Of a stretch of DNA of 64,000 bases, positions 10,281-19,742 are shown in pieces (the stretch's first letter is position 1; each line of letters starts with the position of its first letter). A model generated the notes under the pieces. The model saw only the letters and a program-made list of their open reading frames with translations. It ran no database searches and was not told where the DNA came from. Where the stretch lies: positions 160,978 through 224,977 of the forward strand of contig CALGAW010000005.1 of NCBI GenBank assembly GCA_937959115.1, in the 5' to 3' direction. The position numbers and the translations under genes are program-made. This stretch comes from an uncultured Saprospiraceae bacterium (lineage in GTDB: Bacteria > Bacteroidota > Bacteroidia > Chitinophagales > Saprospiraceae).

Positions 10281-11279
10281 CTATTTAGGCACAGGTACAT
10301 AATCAGCATATCGCGCTTCAACCTGGTCCAATACGGCATACAGTTCTTCTGGTTCCATACTCGTCACCAACTTTGCACGATATTCCTTGACCCCTGGTAG
10401 GCCTTTGAAATAGTTAGTATAGTGTCGACGCATCTCCAGCACTCCGAGCTTTGGGCCTTTCCATTCTAAGGAGTGTTTCAAGTGCTGACGGGCAGCGTTT
10501 GCACGTTCATGTATTGTTGGTGGTGCTAAAATTTCACCTGTTTTGAAATAATGCTTGATCTCATTAAAGATCCAAGGATAGCCGATACTTGCGCGGCCAA
10601 TCATAATACCGTCTACACCATATCGCTCTCTATACAATTTTGCCTTTTGAGGACTATTGATGTCTCCATTTCCAAAAATCGGGATGTGCATTCTTGGATT
10701 TTCCTTAATTTTTCCGATAAGTGACCAGTCTGCTTCGCCCTTGTACATCTGTTTTCGGGTGCGTCCATGAATACTTAATGCCTTGATCCCTACGTCTTGA
10801 AGGCGTTCGGCTACTTCTACAATATATTTTGTGTTATCATCCCAACCCAATCGTGTTTTCACTGTCACAGGCAGGTTTGATTTTTTGACAATGGCTTCCG
10901 TCAACGCAACCATTCTAGGAATGTCTTGTAAGATACCAGCCCCCGCCATTTTACAAACTACTTTCTTAACTGGACAACCGAAGTTGATATCAAGCACTTC
11001 TGGCTTCGCTTCTTCTACGATTTCTGCTGCACGCTCCATAGAATCGAGGTTGGCACCAAATATCTGGATACCGACTGGGCGCTCATAGTCATAGATGTCA
11101 AGCTTCTGAACACTCTTATGCGCATCACGAATCAGGCCTTCTACTGAGATAAACTCTGTATACATCATATCCGCTCCATGCTGTTTACACAATGCGCGAA
11201 AAGGCGGATCACTTACATCTTCCATTGGTGCAAGTAATAAGGGGAATTCTCCTAGCTCGAGATGATCTATTTTTACCAT
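10281..11279 (-). CDS. dusB: tRNA-dihydrouridine synthase (DusB-like)
   Basis: A 332-residue FMN enzyme that reduces uridines in the tRNA D-loop using NADPH. The TIM-barrel start LLLAPMEDVSDPPFRALC (14-31) holds the flavin-binding region. The catalytic acid is Cys102 in DINFGCPVKKVV. Further family motifs are TVKTRLGWD, LSIHGRTRKQMY and IPIFGNGDI, then GIMIGRASIGYPWIF for FMN phosphate binding. Length matches the family. It stands alone on the minus strand, 231 bases upstream of the adhesin gene, and is divergent from the CPBP protease gene. Bacterial Dus subfamilies differ in target position; DusB is the best guess from length and motifs. Confidence 0.92.
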   Translation of the reverse strand: MVKIDHLELGEFPLLLAPMEDVSDPPFRALCKQHGADMMYTEFISVEGLIRDAHKSVQKLDIYDYERPVGIQIFGANLDSMERAAEIVEEAKPEVLDINFGCPVKKVVCKMAGAGILQDIPRMVALTEAIVKKSNLPVTVKTRLGWDDNTKYIVEVAERLQDVGIKALSIHGRTRKQMYKGEADWSLIGKIKENPRMHIPIFGNGDINSPQKAKLYRERYGVDGIMIGRASIGYPWIFNEIKHYFKTGEILAPPTIHERANAARQHLKHSLEWKGPKLGVLEMRRHYTNYFKGLPGVKEYRAKLVTSMEPEELYAVLDQVEARYADYVPVPK

Positions 11280-11423
11280 TTTATTTTAATTGCCTGTGCG
11301 AATGGCCTAGATGAGATAAATCAACCTACTTATCCAATTCCTAAGTAAGTTCGTCTAACTTATCTATTCTATTTCACAATACTATTAATTTTAGTGTAAA
11401 TTTACGAAAAATATAGATGCCGC

Positions 11424-12383
11424 ATGATATCAAGGGAAAACCCCATTAGAAATACGCCATACTTTGAATTGTTGATGTTGCTTTGTGCATTGTTTTTTAC
11501 GATGATGATGAGTGGCGCTGCAATGCAGTCTTTGGCACCAATTATTGGCATCGGAGATGTACAAGAGACGATTAAAAATTTTAATGCTGAAACGCCACAA
11601 GAAACCATTACGGCAATCAAAATACTGCACATTGTTGGACAGCTCTTTTTATTTGTCCTGACACCCCTGCTGTTTCTGGCGATCATCAAACATCCAAAGC
11701 CGTTTCACTATTTGTTTTTGGATCGTATTCCTAAACTAAAGCATATTTTTCTAGGCATTGCCATTATTGTCCTTTCGTTTCCTGTTGCCTTGCTCATTTA
11801 TTGGATCAACCAACAACTTCCTTTACCTCAGTCGCTTCTAGAAATGGAGGAAAGTACAACTGAATTGATTAAACATTTTGTAAAAGCGGACACGGTTGGT
11901 ATGTTAGCCTTAAATCTGTTTGCAATTGCTTTTTTACCTGCTTTAGGAGAAGAATTATTGTTTAGAGGTACTGTACAACGGATATTTGGTCGACGGTTTA
12001 GAAGTGCACATTTTGCGATTTGGGCAACGGCGTTTCTGTTTAGCGCATTTCATATGCAGTTTGCAGGTTTTTTTCCTAGACTACTCCTAGGCGCATTGCT
12101 AGGATATTTGATGTACTGGTCAGCTAGTTTGTGGATCCCAGTGATTGCTCATTTCTTTTATAACGGCCTTCAAGTTGTGGGTGCTTATTACAGTCAAAAA
12201 AGAGGGATTGACATTAATCCAGATAGTCTAGACTATTTGCCAAGTGGCTCAAGTGTTGTTGCACTGGTCTTATTGATGGGGTTGTGTTATTATGTCTATA
12301 AATCTAGCAAAGAAGAACAATCCATTTACGAAACCCGACTCCTTAGTGGTGAAGGGGTTGAACCTATAATACCTACAGAATGA
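11424..12383 (+). CDS. CPBP family intramembrane glutamic protease
   Basis: A 319-residue membrane protein with about eight hydrophobic helices. The CPBP (Rce1/CAAX-protease and bacteriocin-processing) signature is complete: EELLFRG with Glu176, Glu177 and Arg181, then His210 in FSAFHMQFAG and His243 in AHFFYNG. These residues form the catalytic glutamate/histidine centre of Rce1-type proteases within the membrane. The substrate in bacteria of this kind is unknown. The final codons overlap the start of cdsA by four bases (ATGA), so the two genes are translated together. Several early Met codons exist; the first was kept because the second hydrophobic stretch begins soon after it. Confidence 0.88.
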   Translation: MISRENPIRNTPYFELLMLLCALFFTMMMSGAAMQSLAPIIGIGDVQETIKNFNAETPQETITAIKILHIVGQLFLFVLTPLLFLAIIKHPKPFHYLFLDRIPKLKHIFLGIAIIVLSFPVALLIYWINQQLPLPQSLLEMEESTTELIKHFVKADTVGMLALNLFAIAFLPALGEELLFRGTVQRIFGRRFRSAHFAIWATAFLFSAFHMQFAGFFPRLLLGALLGYLMYWSASLWIPVIAHFFYNGLQVVGAYYSQKRGIDINPDSLDYLPSGSSVVALVLLMGLCYYVYKSSKEEQSIYETRLLSGEGVEPIIPTE

Positions 12384-13225
12384 GTTTTAAAACAAGGGCT
12401 ATTACCGGATTAAGTTTTGCCACAGTTGTCATTGGGTGTATTTTCGCCCATCGCTATTCCTTCGCTATCTTATTTGTTGTGATCAGTGTTTTTTGTCTGA
12501 AAGAGTTATTTACCCATGCCCAAAAAGATGAAAACGCCAGTCAGAAGCAATTTAGAATGTTTAGCGGGATCGTTTTGTCCATTCTTCCATTGGTTGCTGT
12601 GGACTATTTTTTATTGCAGGATCTGTCCATCATAGAAAACATTATACCAATGTTGTTTTTAATGCCTGTGCTGTTTTTTCTATTTTTTATTTATGAATTG
12701 TTCACCAAAACGGAAGCACCGTTTACTAATATAGCAATGCTAGCACTTGGACTTCTGTATATCATCGTCCCTTTTATACTCTTGAGTTTTGTAGGAATTG
12801 GTCACAACGGATTTCGGCCTGCATTGGTTTTTGGTATGCTGATCTTAGTATGGGCAAATGATACCACTGCTTACATGGCAGGTTCACGCATCGGCAAGAA
12901 TAAGTTTTTTCCTAGAATATCTCCCAAGAAAACATGGGAAGGAACCATTAGCGGTGGAGTCGGATCAGTGATAGCTGCTGGGCTGTGTTCCCTCGTATTT
13001 TCTAATTTAGGCTTAAGTTTGGTTGATTGGTTAGGAATGGGACTTGTGATCGCTATTTTTGGTCCGCTTGGAGATCTCGTAGAATCTATGTTCAAACGGA
13101 GTCTTGGAATAAAAGATACTGGAGCAATCTTGCCAGGCCATGGCGGTTTTCTAGATCGGTTTGATGCGTTTATCTTCGTAATTCCTTTTGCAACGCTTTA
13201 CTTATACCTCATTGGGCATATGTAG
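12380..13225 (+). CDS. cdsA: Phosphatidate cytidylyltransferase CdsA
   Basis: A 281-residue integral membrane enzyme that makes CDP-diacylglycerol from phosphatidate and CTP, the branch point of phospholipid synthesis. The diagnostic C-terminal signature is present at about 239-265: KRSLGIKDTGAILPGHGGFL followed by DRFDAF. The upstream conserved SPKKTWEGTISGG is at 181-193, and the catalytic-metal Asp in WANDTTAYMAG at about 161. Around eight transmembrane helices are visible. It overlaps the CPBP protease gene by four bases. The coupling of a CAAX-like protease with cdsA suggests a shared membrane role but does not prove one. Confidence 0.95.
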   Translation: MSFKTRAITGLSFATVVIGCIFAHRYSFAILFVVISVFCLKELFTHAQKDENASQKQFRMFSGIVLSILPLVAVDYFLLQDLSIIENIIPMLFLMPVLFFLFFIYELFTKTEAPFTNIAMLALGLLYIIVPFILLSFVGIGHNGFRPALVFGMLILVWANDTTAYMAGSRIGKNKFFPRISPKKTWEGTISGGVGSVIAAGLCSLVFSNLGLSLVDWLGMGLVIAIFGPLGDLVESMFKRSLGIKDTGAILPGHGGFLDRFDAFIFVIPFATLYLYLIGHM

Positions 13226-13280
13226 AATCTATGAATTCATTAATCTCCTACCGATTCTTATTTATTTAGTCTTTTAGTTA

Positions 13281-13299
13281 CTTCCTAGGCGCAAGGAAG
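13281..13299. terminator. Weak hairpin between convergent cdsA and transketolase genes
   Basis: CTTCCT at 13281-13286 pairs with AGGAAG at 13294-13299 across a 7-base loop, in the 91-base gap between two converging genes. On the plus strand the tail is GAGAAAAATTAAATTTTTT, so a T run comes late. The stem is short and the call is tentative. Confidence 0.3.
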
Positions 13300-13316
13300 G
13301 AGAAAAATTAAATTTT

Positions 13317-14273
13317 TTATTTACGCTTAATTACATTGCGAACTTTCTCCACAATATCACTCGTGTCTAAGCCATATTTCTTCATCAGATCCACTGGTTT
13401 ACCACTTTCTCCAAAAGAATCGTTTACAGCCACATAGTCCATTGGTACAGGAAGCTTTCGTCCTAGCAATTGGGCTACACTGTCTCCTAGTCCACCGTTC
13501 ATCTGGTGTTCTTCTGCAGTGACCGCGCAGCCTGTTTTACGGACAGACTTAAGTACTGCTTCCTCATCAAATGGTTTGATGGTGTGTATGTTGATCAGTT
13601 CTACGCTAATGCCTTCTTTTGCAAGCTCTCTGGCCGCCTCTACTGCCTTCCAGACCATATGCCCAGTTGCAAAAACAGAAACATCAGTGCCTTCAGCTAA
13701 GGTCAATGCCTTGCCAATCTCAAATTTTTGATCTGCAGGGGTAAAGTTAGGCCAACTAGGTCTTCCAAAACGCAAATAAACAGGTCCGTGATGGTCTGCA
13801 ATTGCTATTGTGGCTGCCTTGGTCTGATTGTAGTCACAAGGATTAATCACAGTAAAGCCAGGAAGCATCCGCATCATGCCTACATCTTCTAAGATTTGAT
13901 GAGTAGCTCCGTCTTCACCTAGTGTTACACCAGCATGCGAAGCACAAATCTTAACATTTTTATGGGAATAAGCAATGGATTGACGAATCTGATCATATAC
14001 TCTACCAGTAGAGAAGTTCGCGAACGTCCCTGTAAACGGAATTTTCCCACCAGTAGCAAGACCAGCAGCAATGCCCATCATATTTGCTTCCGCAATTCCA
14101 ACTTGGAAAAAACGATCTGGAAACTCATCAATAAATGGCTGCATTTTTAGCGAACCTACCAAGTCTGCACATAAGGCTACGACATTCGGGTTTTTTTTGC
14201 CCAATTCGTGCAATCCTGCTCCGAATCCATCTCTTGTTGACTTTTTTCCTGTATCTATGATTTGATCTAACAT
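13317..14273 (-). CDS. Transketolase C-terminal subunit
   Basis: A 318-residue protein equivalent to the pyrimidine-binding and C-terminal domains of transketolase. It pairs with the product of the gene just upstream to move two-carbon ketol units between sugar phosphates in the pentose phosphate pathway. The catalytic Glu is Glu62 in [15 protein letters not shown]. The domain also shows [15 protein letters not shown] and the C-terminal [14 protein letters not shown] stretch. Eleven bases separate it from the N-terminal subunit gene, so the pair forms one operon. Split transketolases are known in Bacteroidota, archaea and some Firmicutes. DXS-like or transaldolase-like alternatives are excluded by the motif set. 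Confidence 0.92.
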   Translation of the reverse strand: MLDQIIDTGKKSTRDGFGAGLHELGKKNPNVVALCADLVGSLKMQPFIDEFPDRFFQVGIAEANMMGIAAGLATGGKIPFTGTFANFSTGRVYDQIRQSIAYSHKNVKICASHAGVTLGEDGATHQILEDVGMMRMLPGFTVINPCDYNQTKAATIAIADHHGPVYLRFGRPSWPNFTPADQKFEIGKALTLAEGTDVSVFATGHMVWKAVEAARELAKEGISVELINIHTIKPFDEEAVLKSVRKTGCAVTAEEHQMNGGLGDSVAQLLGRKLPVPMDYVAVNDSFGESGKPVDLMKKYGLDTSDIVEKVRNVIKRK

Positions 14274-14284
14274 TTCTTTCTTTT

Positions 14285-15130
14285 TTAGTAGTCTCCTAAT
14301 GTTTCTTCCAATTGTTCTAGTGCTTTTGCAAGCAACTCATCATTGGGTGCTTTTCCATGCCATTTATGCGTGCCGACCATGTAATCTACACCAAAACCCA
14401 TTTCGGTTTTCATTAGGATCACAACTGGCTTTCCTTTGCCTAGGCGGCTCTTCGCTTCTTTCAGGCCATTGATTACAGCTTCCATGTCGTTGCCTTTTTC
14501 AAGAACCATGACATCCCAGCCGAAGGACTCCCATTTTGCAGGTAAGTCTCCAAGTGACATTACTTTGCTTGTAGGTCCATCAATTTGTTGGCGGTTGTAG
14601 TCAACTGTTACGATAAGGTTGTCTACTTTGTGGTGTGGAGCAAACATGGCAGCTTCCCATACCTGTCCTTCTTGTAGTTCACCGTCGCCAGTGAGCACGT
14701 AGACCGTTTTGTCATCACCGTTAAGTTTTTTGGAAAGGGCGACTCCAATTGCTACAGACATTCCTTGCCCGAGAGAACCAGAGGCGACTCGGATGCCAGG
14801 TAGGCCTTCATGGGTTGCGGGGTGTCCTTGTAGCCTAGAGTCTATCTGACGGAATGTTGCTAGTTCAGCGACATCAAAATAGCCACTTCTCGCAAGTACG
14901 GAATACCAGACTGGAGAGATATGACCATTAGAAAGGAAGAACATATCTTCACCTTTCCCATCCATATTGAAGGATTTGTCATGTTTCATAATTTCGAAAT
15001 ACAGAGCTATTATAAACTCTGTACAGCCGAGTGATCCTCCTGGGTGTCCACTCTGACAGGCATGCACCATTCTAACGATGTCACGCCTTACTTGAGAGGC
15101 AATTTTTTTGAGCTTTTGAATATCCGCCAT
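14285..15130 (-). CDS. Transketolase N-terminal subunit
   Basis: A 281-residue thiamine-diphosphate-binding half of transketolase. The TPP/metal motif is visible as [16 protein letters not shown] (148-163) ending in VDYNRQ, with Asp149 and Asn179 as metal ligands. His29 in [10 protein letters not shown] and the [12 protein letters not shown] segment (118-129) match the active site of full-length enzymes. The gene is first in a two-gene operon with the C-terminal subunit and is preceded by a 93-base gap after the helicase gene on the same strand. Together the two proteins equal a standard transketolase of about 600 residues. Confidence 0.92.
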   Translation of the reverse strand: MADIQKLKKIASQVRRDIVRMVHACQSGHPGGSLGCTEFIIALYFEIMKHDKSFNMDGKGEDMFFLSNGHISPVWYSVLARSGYFDVAELATFRQIDSRLQGHPATHEGLPGIRVASGSLGQGMSVAIGVALSKKLNGDDKTVYVLTGDGELQEGQVWEAAMFAPHHKVDNLIVTVDYNRQQIDGPTSKVMSLGDLPAKWESFGWDVMVLEKGNDMEAVINGLKEAKSRLGKGKPVVILMKTEMGFGVDYMVGTHKWHGKAPNDELLAKALEQLEETLGDY

Positions 15131-15223
15131 AGGTGATTACTATTTTTTATGCAAAGGTAGCATTTTCAAATAAAAATTTTCGTTGGAATTTGTTTTAGTT
15201 CTTTAACCTTTTTGATAAAGGAA

Positions 15224-18025
15224 CTATTCAGAGTCAACACCTAAAAAAGTAGTCAATGCTTCCAAGCACTCCTCCTTCTTAAAATACCATCGAATATAAG
15301 GCAAAAAGAAGACCTGAATACCCACACGCTCCAAAATTTGCCATTTCTCCTGAGGCAACGCTGCAGAATAAGGCCCAGGAAAACCAACCAAGTCAATCCC
15401 TAGTGTTTTATTCTGCCCATTTACAACAACAAGATCAACAGAAATACCAGCAATGGTATAGTTCTCAAAGATTTGCTTCATGCCTAAAGATTCCAATACT
15501 TCCTTGACTTCTCTTAAAAACTCATCCGCCTCAGGCTTGCGCTTGACGATTGCTTGTGTTGTGCTAGTTGAAATACTATCCATATAATCGAACAATAAAC
15601 AGGAAAATGAAAACTGCTGCTTATCAAAAGAAGTAAACACGTTCTGCACATGACGGGCACGAGTGATGCTTACATTAAATACATCCTCACGATTTAGAAA
15701 GTGGTAGGCAGACGGATGCGAATCGTTATCCAACGCAAACGACAGGAACATGATATCTCGCTCTTCTCCTTGAAAACTAAAGGCTGTACCCACAAGCACG
15801 CGATGCCGTTTTTGTTCTTCTGCCGAAAGCTCCTTCGTCAACTCTTCTCGAATAAAGTCTACTTGCTTTCTGAAAGGTGATAAAATGCCAATTGTTTTAC
15901 AAACACTAGCTTTTAGGCTTGCCTCTTCATTAATAATTGCTTTGATGTTCTGAATAATTGCCTTTGCTTCCTGTGTATTATAGCCATGCTTATGGCGTTG
16001 ACCCTCAACAATTGTATGAAAAACACTTTTTGTTTCTTGGTTCGTAGGCGTTGCACGCATGATCGTCAACTTGTCACTATAAAACCGTTGGTTACTAAAG
16101 CGAATGATATCTGGCATACTGCGAAAGTGCTCATTCAAAAACTGTATTTGTTGTTGGTCGTCAATTGCATGCATCGCCAAATCTAGGATACTGTTTTCAC
16201 GATAGTTGAGGAACATGTTGTCTAGTCCGTCTAACTGATGTTCTGAAACAAGATTGCGTTGATGCTTGGTAGACAGAAACGACAGATGACGTAACTGTTT
16301 TGGGTCACCGACAATGACTGCCTTTTTGCCTCGTTGCAGTAAGGGCAACACACTAGCAATATCGCACTGAGTCGCTTCATCAATAATCACAAGATCAAAC
16401 AGTCCGGGATCAAGCGGAAGGAGGTCAAAAATCTCGTTACTATTGACGGTCCACACTGGGAAGGCATTCAGGATTTCTGCAAAATTGACAGCATTAAATT
16501 TTTCTTCTTTTATACGCCAGTGATTAGAAGAAATCGCCTGCAAAAATGTCCTTAGGGTTTTTCTACTTTTGTAAAGTGCTGCTTTAATATGTTGATGATA
16601 CTTTAGCTGGATGCAATGTCTGATTTCTTCCTTTTCTTTGACACTTAATTGCTCGATTTCAAAAAGGATCTTCCACAACGGAGGTTCTAGCGGCAAATCT
16701 CGCTCAATGTGTTCTTTAGGAAAATACTTCTTAGCGAATTTCATATCCTTCATTCGCAAGACGGTTAACAATTTTCTAGCTTTTGAACTAGGAGTGAAAA
16801 CGCCTGAATCCACATCACAAACAACCTGACTGTCTGTCATCTCATTTTTTGAGCGATTTTTTACTTTGTTGTTTAGGAGTTGAATTTTTTCTTTTTTCGA
16901 AGCAATTGATTCTTCTAAATTTATGATGTCTAGGGCATAATCTTCTTTTAATATACCGGCCAAAAGTTCTTTTAAATCCTTGATAAATAGTTTTTTAAAG
17001 GATTTGTTCGCAGCATTTGAAACGATTGACGGCATTCCGAAATCAATTGAAATTTTTTCTGCGATCACATTTACTGCTTGGTCATTTTTCGAGGCAATCA
17101 AAACTGTTTTTCCCCTTGACATAAACTCTACCGCAAGTGCAGCAATCGTGTAAGATTTTCCCGTCCCAGGCGGTCCGATCACCAAGGAAACTGGAAACTT
17201 TAATATGCCATCAAATATGTTTAGCTGACCCTCGCTAAGGGTTACAGGCAGCATCACAGGCTTGGTATTCTTCTCAGGAAGACCAGTGTCAGATTGACCA
17301 AATAGAGCATTGACAACTGGAGAGAATTTCTGCTGAAGGCTCATTGCTTTTAAATCGGTCAAAATTCCCCTTGAACCCTTTGGTTTTTTTATTGTACCAA
17401 CGCCTATTGCCGCAACGAGGCCAAATTTCTGTTCCTTTTTTACAGGAGATTTTAAAGATTCAATCGTTGAAATGCTTGACTGGTCTGTTAATTGGTCAAT
17501 AGATAAATGTGGGCATTTCGATTCAAAAAAAGATTCGATTTCTAATAAAGAAGAAAAATCTAATACACCCTTTGGCATTGCCGCTGCCAACACATCGTAA
17601 CTCATCGCTTTTTCCCCCGTTACGCCTTGGTTTATAAGAGATAATATCCCAGGATTAATGACAGGATTGTTTCGATTGATTTTTATAAAATAAACTTCTT
17701 TTTGATGAATGATCTCTGCAGGGTACAAGTAAATTGGAGCAATTACTTGTCGTGGTTTTCCAAGCATTTTGACCTTCCCCTTCATGAACAATGCTCCACA
17801 ATACAAGGATTCCACTTTCGAATACGCCAGCATATGACGGGAAACTTCCTCACCCCAAACAGAATCGACTGGAAAAAGATCGAGCTTGCCTGACAAGAGC
17901 TCAAAGGAGTCTAGCAAGTAGTTATGTTGCACCTTCGAACCAAAAAAGTTAAGCAGATTAGCACTTCTTAGATCCGCTTGATAACAATCATGGTAATAAG
18001 CAACTACTTTGTTAAGGTCGATCAA
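15224..18025 (-). CDS. SF1 DNA/RNA helicase with C-terminal nuclease-like domain
   Basis: A 933-residue superfamily 1 helicase. Walker A is GPPGTGKS (284-291), Walker B is IIDEAT (547-552), motif III is GDPKQL (573-578), followed by NEHFRS (631-636), VGTAFSFQGEERD (745-757) and a motif VI at 779-791 (NREDVFNVSITRA). About 250 residues lie between the two Walker motifs, with a helical, Lys/Glu-rich insertion. The N-terminal 270 residues are not recognised. The last ~100 residues (832-925) resemble a small restriction-endonuclease fold: VDLVVV then LGIDLVG, with acidic residues at 864 and 878 but no clear ExK lysine, so activity is doubtful. The start is a TTG at 18025, forced by an in-frame stop just upstream; it is 11 bases after the lgt stop. 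Possible roles are repair or defence. Confidence 0.85.
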   Translation of the reverse strand: MIDLNKVVAYYHDCYQADLRSANLLNFFGSKVQHNYLLDSFELLSGKLDLFPVDSVWGEEVSRHMLAYSKVESLYCGALFMKGKVKMLGKPRQVIAPIYLYPAEIIHQKEVYFIKINRNNPVINPGILSLINQGVTGEKAMSYDVLAAAMPKGVLDFSSLLEIESFFESKCPHLSIDQLTDQSSISTIESLKSPVKKEQKFGLVAAIGVGTIKKPKGSRGILTDLKAMSLQQKFSPVVNALFGQSDTGLPEKNTKPVMLPVTLSEGQLNIFDGILKFPVSLVIGPPGTGKSYTIAALAVEFMSRGKTVLIASKNDQAVNVIAEKISIDFGMPSIVSNAANKSFKKLFIKDLKELLAGILKEDYALDIINLEESIASKKEKIQLLNNKVKNRSKNEMTDSQVVCDVDSGVFTPSSKARKLLTVLRMKDMKFAKKYFPKEHIERDLPLEPPLWKILFEIEQLSVKEKEEIRHCIQLKYHQHIKAALYKSRKTLRTFLQAISSNHWRIKEEKFNAVNFAEILNAFPVWTVNSNEIFDLLPLDPGLFDLVIIDEATQCDIASVLPLLQRGKKAVIVGDPKQLRHLSFLSTKHQRNLVSEHQLDGLDNMFLNYRENSILDLAMHAIDDQQQIQFLNEHFRSMPDIIRFSNQRFYSDKLTIMRATPTNQETKSVFHTIVEGQRHKHGYNTQEAKAIIQNIKAIINEEASLKASVCKTIGILSPFRKQVDFIREELTKELSAEEQKRHRVLVGTAFSFQGEERDIMFLSFALDNDSHPSAYHFLNREDVFNVSITRARHVQNVFTSFDKQQFSFSCLLFDYMDSISTSTTQAIVKRKPEADEFLREVKEVLESLGMKQIFENYTIAGISVDLVVVNGQNKTLGIDLVGFPGPYSAALPQEKWQILERVGIQVFFLPYIRWYFKKEECLEALTTFLGVDSE

Positions 18026-18036
18026 TGAATTTTAAT

Positions 18037-19218
18037 TTAAAAAAGAATAGGCTTACCAGATTTATGCCGCCACCAGAGCACTAACATTCCCAAAATGCCG
18101 CAGAATACAAAAATCATTGCAATACCTTGTGCTTGTGTCATGGGAATTCCAAAAAAGTATTCTCCAACATCATTCACTCGTACGATTTCAATCAAATACC
18201 GCTCGATACCATTCAGTAATAAATACATGAAAAACAGGAAGCCAACGATCTTTACTTTTTTCCGAATCCCCCAGAATATTAAGAAGGCAGTTACCCCATA
18301 AATCGCCTCATAAACTGAAGTAGGATAAACAGGAGCAGGTAGTTTATGACAATAATGACCAGTACATCCTTCAATAGGAACACCATCATTGTTTACATTA
18401 TTTGGATAATCAAACCCCCAAAGCCAATCAGGGAAAGCAGCCAACCAACCTGGGCGAGCAGCAAAATCACTTACAATCCCCCAGTCTCCATCTCCAGAAA
18501 AGTGGCAACCTAGTCGACCAATTGCATAGCCCAATAGTAGCACAGGAGCGGCTGCATCCATCAAATGAATCGCTTTTAATTTTTTTGATTTACAGTAGAA
18601 GAACATGAAGAAAAACGCTCCAATCAATCCGCCATAAATCGCCATGCCACTACCAGAAAAGAAGGTGCCGAACGGATCTAGCAAAAATTGATCAAAATCA
18701 TCAATAATAGCAAAAACCTTAGCACCAATAATCCCTGAAACCGCAGCCATGATCACCAAGTCGAGGGATCGCTCATGTGGCATGATCGTCTTCTTTACAA
18801 TCTTTGGGTTATCTAGTTTACGCTTATTAAAATCATAATAAGTATAACCAGCCAAAGCAATCGCCCCAAGCAGACCCGTTAGAATGTTTCCTTTACTTGA
18901 AAACAAAACGGATGCACCATCCAATTTAAACTCGTCAAAGTTGGCAATGATATACGGGATTTTCGCCCCGATTAAAAGGCCAACAAGCCCATTTATAATT
19001 AAGGCGGATATTGGAGCCGGAGCACCAATTAACTCTTCTTCTTCAGTCCCAGTCAAAAGGCCTTCTTCTTCTTTCCGCTTCAACTCCTTGTTGAAGAAAT
19101 AACCAGAGACCACAAAAACCAATGCTAGGAAGAAGCCAAACGTTTTTACGATGCTAAATGCATTGCCCTGTGCGGTTCCAATGAGAGCGTGCATGATGTA
19201 TGATAAATCAGGATACAT
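18037..19218 (-). CDS. lgt: Prolipoprotein diacylglyceryl transferase (Lgt-like), extended form
   Basis: A 393-residue integral membrane protein from the ATG at 19218 (MYPDLSYIMHALIG). An in-frame start at 19308 adds 30 residues of low quality and would overlap the upstream control region. Lgt attaches diacylglycerol to the lipobox Cys of prolipoproteins. The family motif appears as GYAIGRLGCHFSGDGDWG, against the usual GR-x-G-N-F-x-N-x-E. The C-terminal half shows YPTSVYEAIYG and the late RYLIEIVRVND, which match Lgt sequences. It is longer than the usual ~270-290 residues, with an N-terminal charged segment KRKEEEGLLTGTEEEE. Two predicted lipoproteins in this window (M1 peptidase and DUF4292) would be substrates. 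The helicase gene follows after 11 bases. Confidence 0.8.
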   Translation of the reverse strand: MYPDLSYIMHALIGTAQGNAFSIVKTFGFFLALVFVVSGYFFNKELKRKEEEGLLTGTEEEELIGAPAPISALIINGLVGLLIGAKIPYIIANFDEFKLDGASVLFSSKGNILTGLLGAIALAGYTYYDFNKRKLDNPKIVKKTIMPHERSLDLVIMAAVSGIIGAKVFAIIDDFDQFLLDPFGTFFSGSGMAIYGGLIGAFFFMFFYCKSKKLKAIHLMDAAAPVLLLGYAIGRLGCHFSGDGDWGIVSDFAARPGWLAAFPDWLWGFDYPNNVNNDGVPIEGCTGHYCHKLPAPVYPTSVYEAIYGVTAFLIFWGIRKKVKIVGFLFFMYLLLNGIERYLIEIVRVNDVGEYFFGIPMTQAQGIAMIFVFCGILGMLVLWWRHKSGKPILF

Positions 19219-19353
19219 AATAGAATTTTGTCGGGCAAAAATAGAAATAATTAATTCAACAATCGTTAATGCGACCTTAAAGCTTTTTAAACCTTCGTTA
19301 AAACACAACTTATTCGATTAAATTGTATTTTAGCCGCAAATTTACACAACACC

Positions 19354-19737
19354 ATGAAAAAAATAGTAAACACGAGCGATGCACCATCTCCCGTTGGCCC
19401 ATATAACCAAGCCACACAAGCAAATGGCATACTCTACGGTTCTGGTCAAATAGCCATTAATCCAGCAACAGGAGAATTGGTTCAAGATTCCATCGAAGCA
19501 GAAACGCACCAAGTCATGAAGAATATCGGTGCTGTGCTTAAGCAAGCAGGAATTACTTATGAAAACATTCTGAAGTGTTCCGTTTTTGTTGCTGATATGA
19601 ATATGTACAGCCGAATCAATGCGGTGTATTCCGAATACTTTAACGATGACACAGCACCAGCAAGAGAACTCGTAGAAGTTGCTAATCTCCCTAAGTTTGT
19701 AAATATAGAAATCTCATTTCTCGCAATAGTTGAATAA
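19354..19737 (+). CDS. ridA: RidA family reactive enamine/imine deaminase
   Basis: A 127-residue protein with the full RidA/YjgF pattern. It starts VNTSDAPSPVGPYNQATQAN, continues with LYGSGQIAINPATGEL and ENILKCSVFVADMNMYSRIN, and ends APARELVEVANLPKFVNIEI, which holds the conserved active-site Arg. RidA proteins hydrolyse reactive 2-aminoacrylate-type enamines produced by PLP enzymes. Length is standard and the protein forms trimers in other species. Five bases separate it from trpS, so the two are likely cotranscribed. It diverges from lgt, with an AT-rich control region between. Confidence 0.95.
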   Translation: MKKIVNTSDAPSPVGPYNQATQANGILYGSGQIAINPATGELVQDSIEAETHQVMKNIGAVLKQAGITYENILKCSVFVADMNMYSRINAVYSEYFNDDTAPARELVEVANLPKFVNIEISFLAIVE

Positions 19738-19742
19738 GTATT

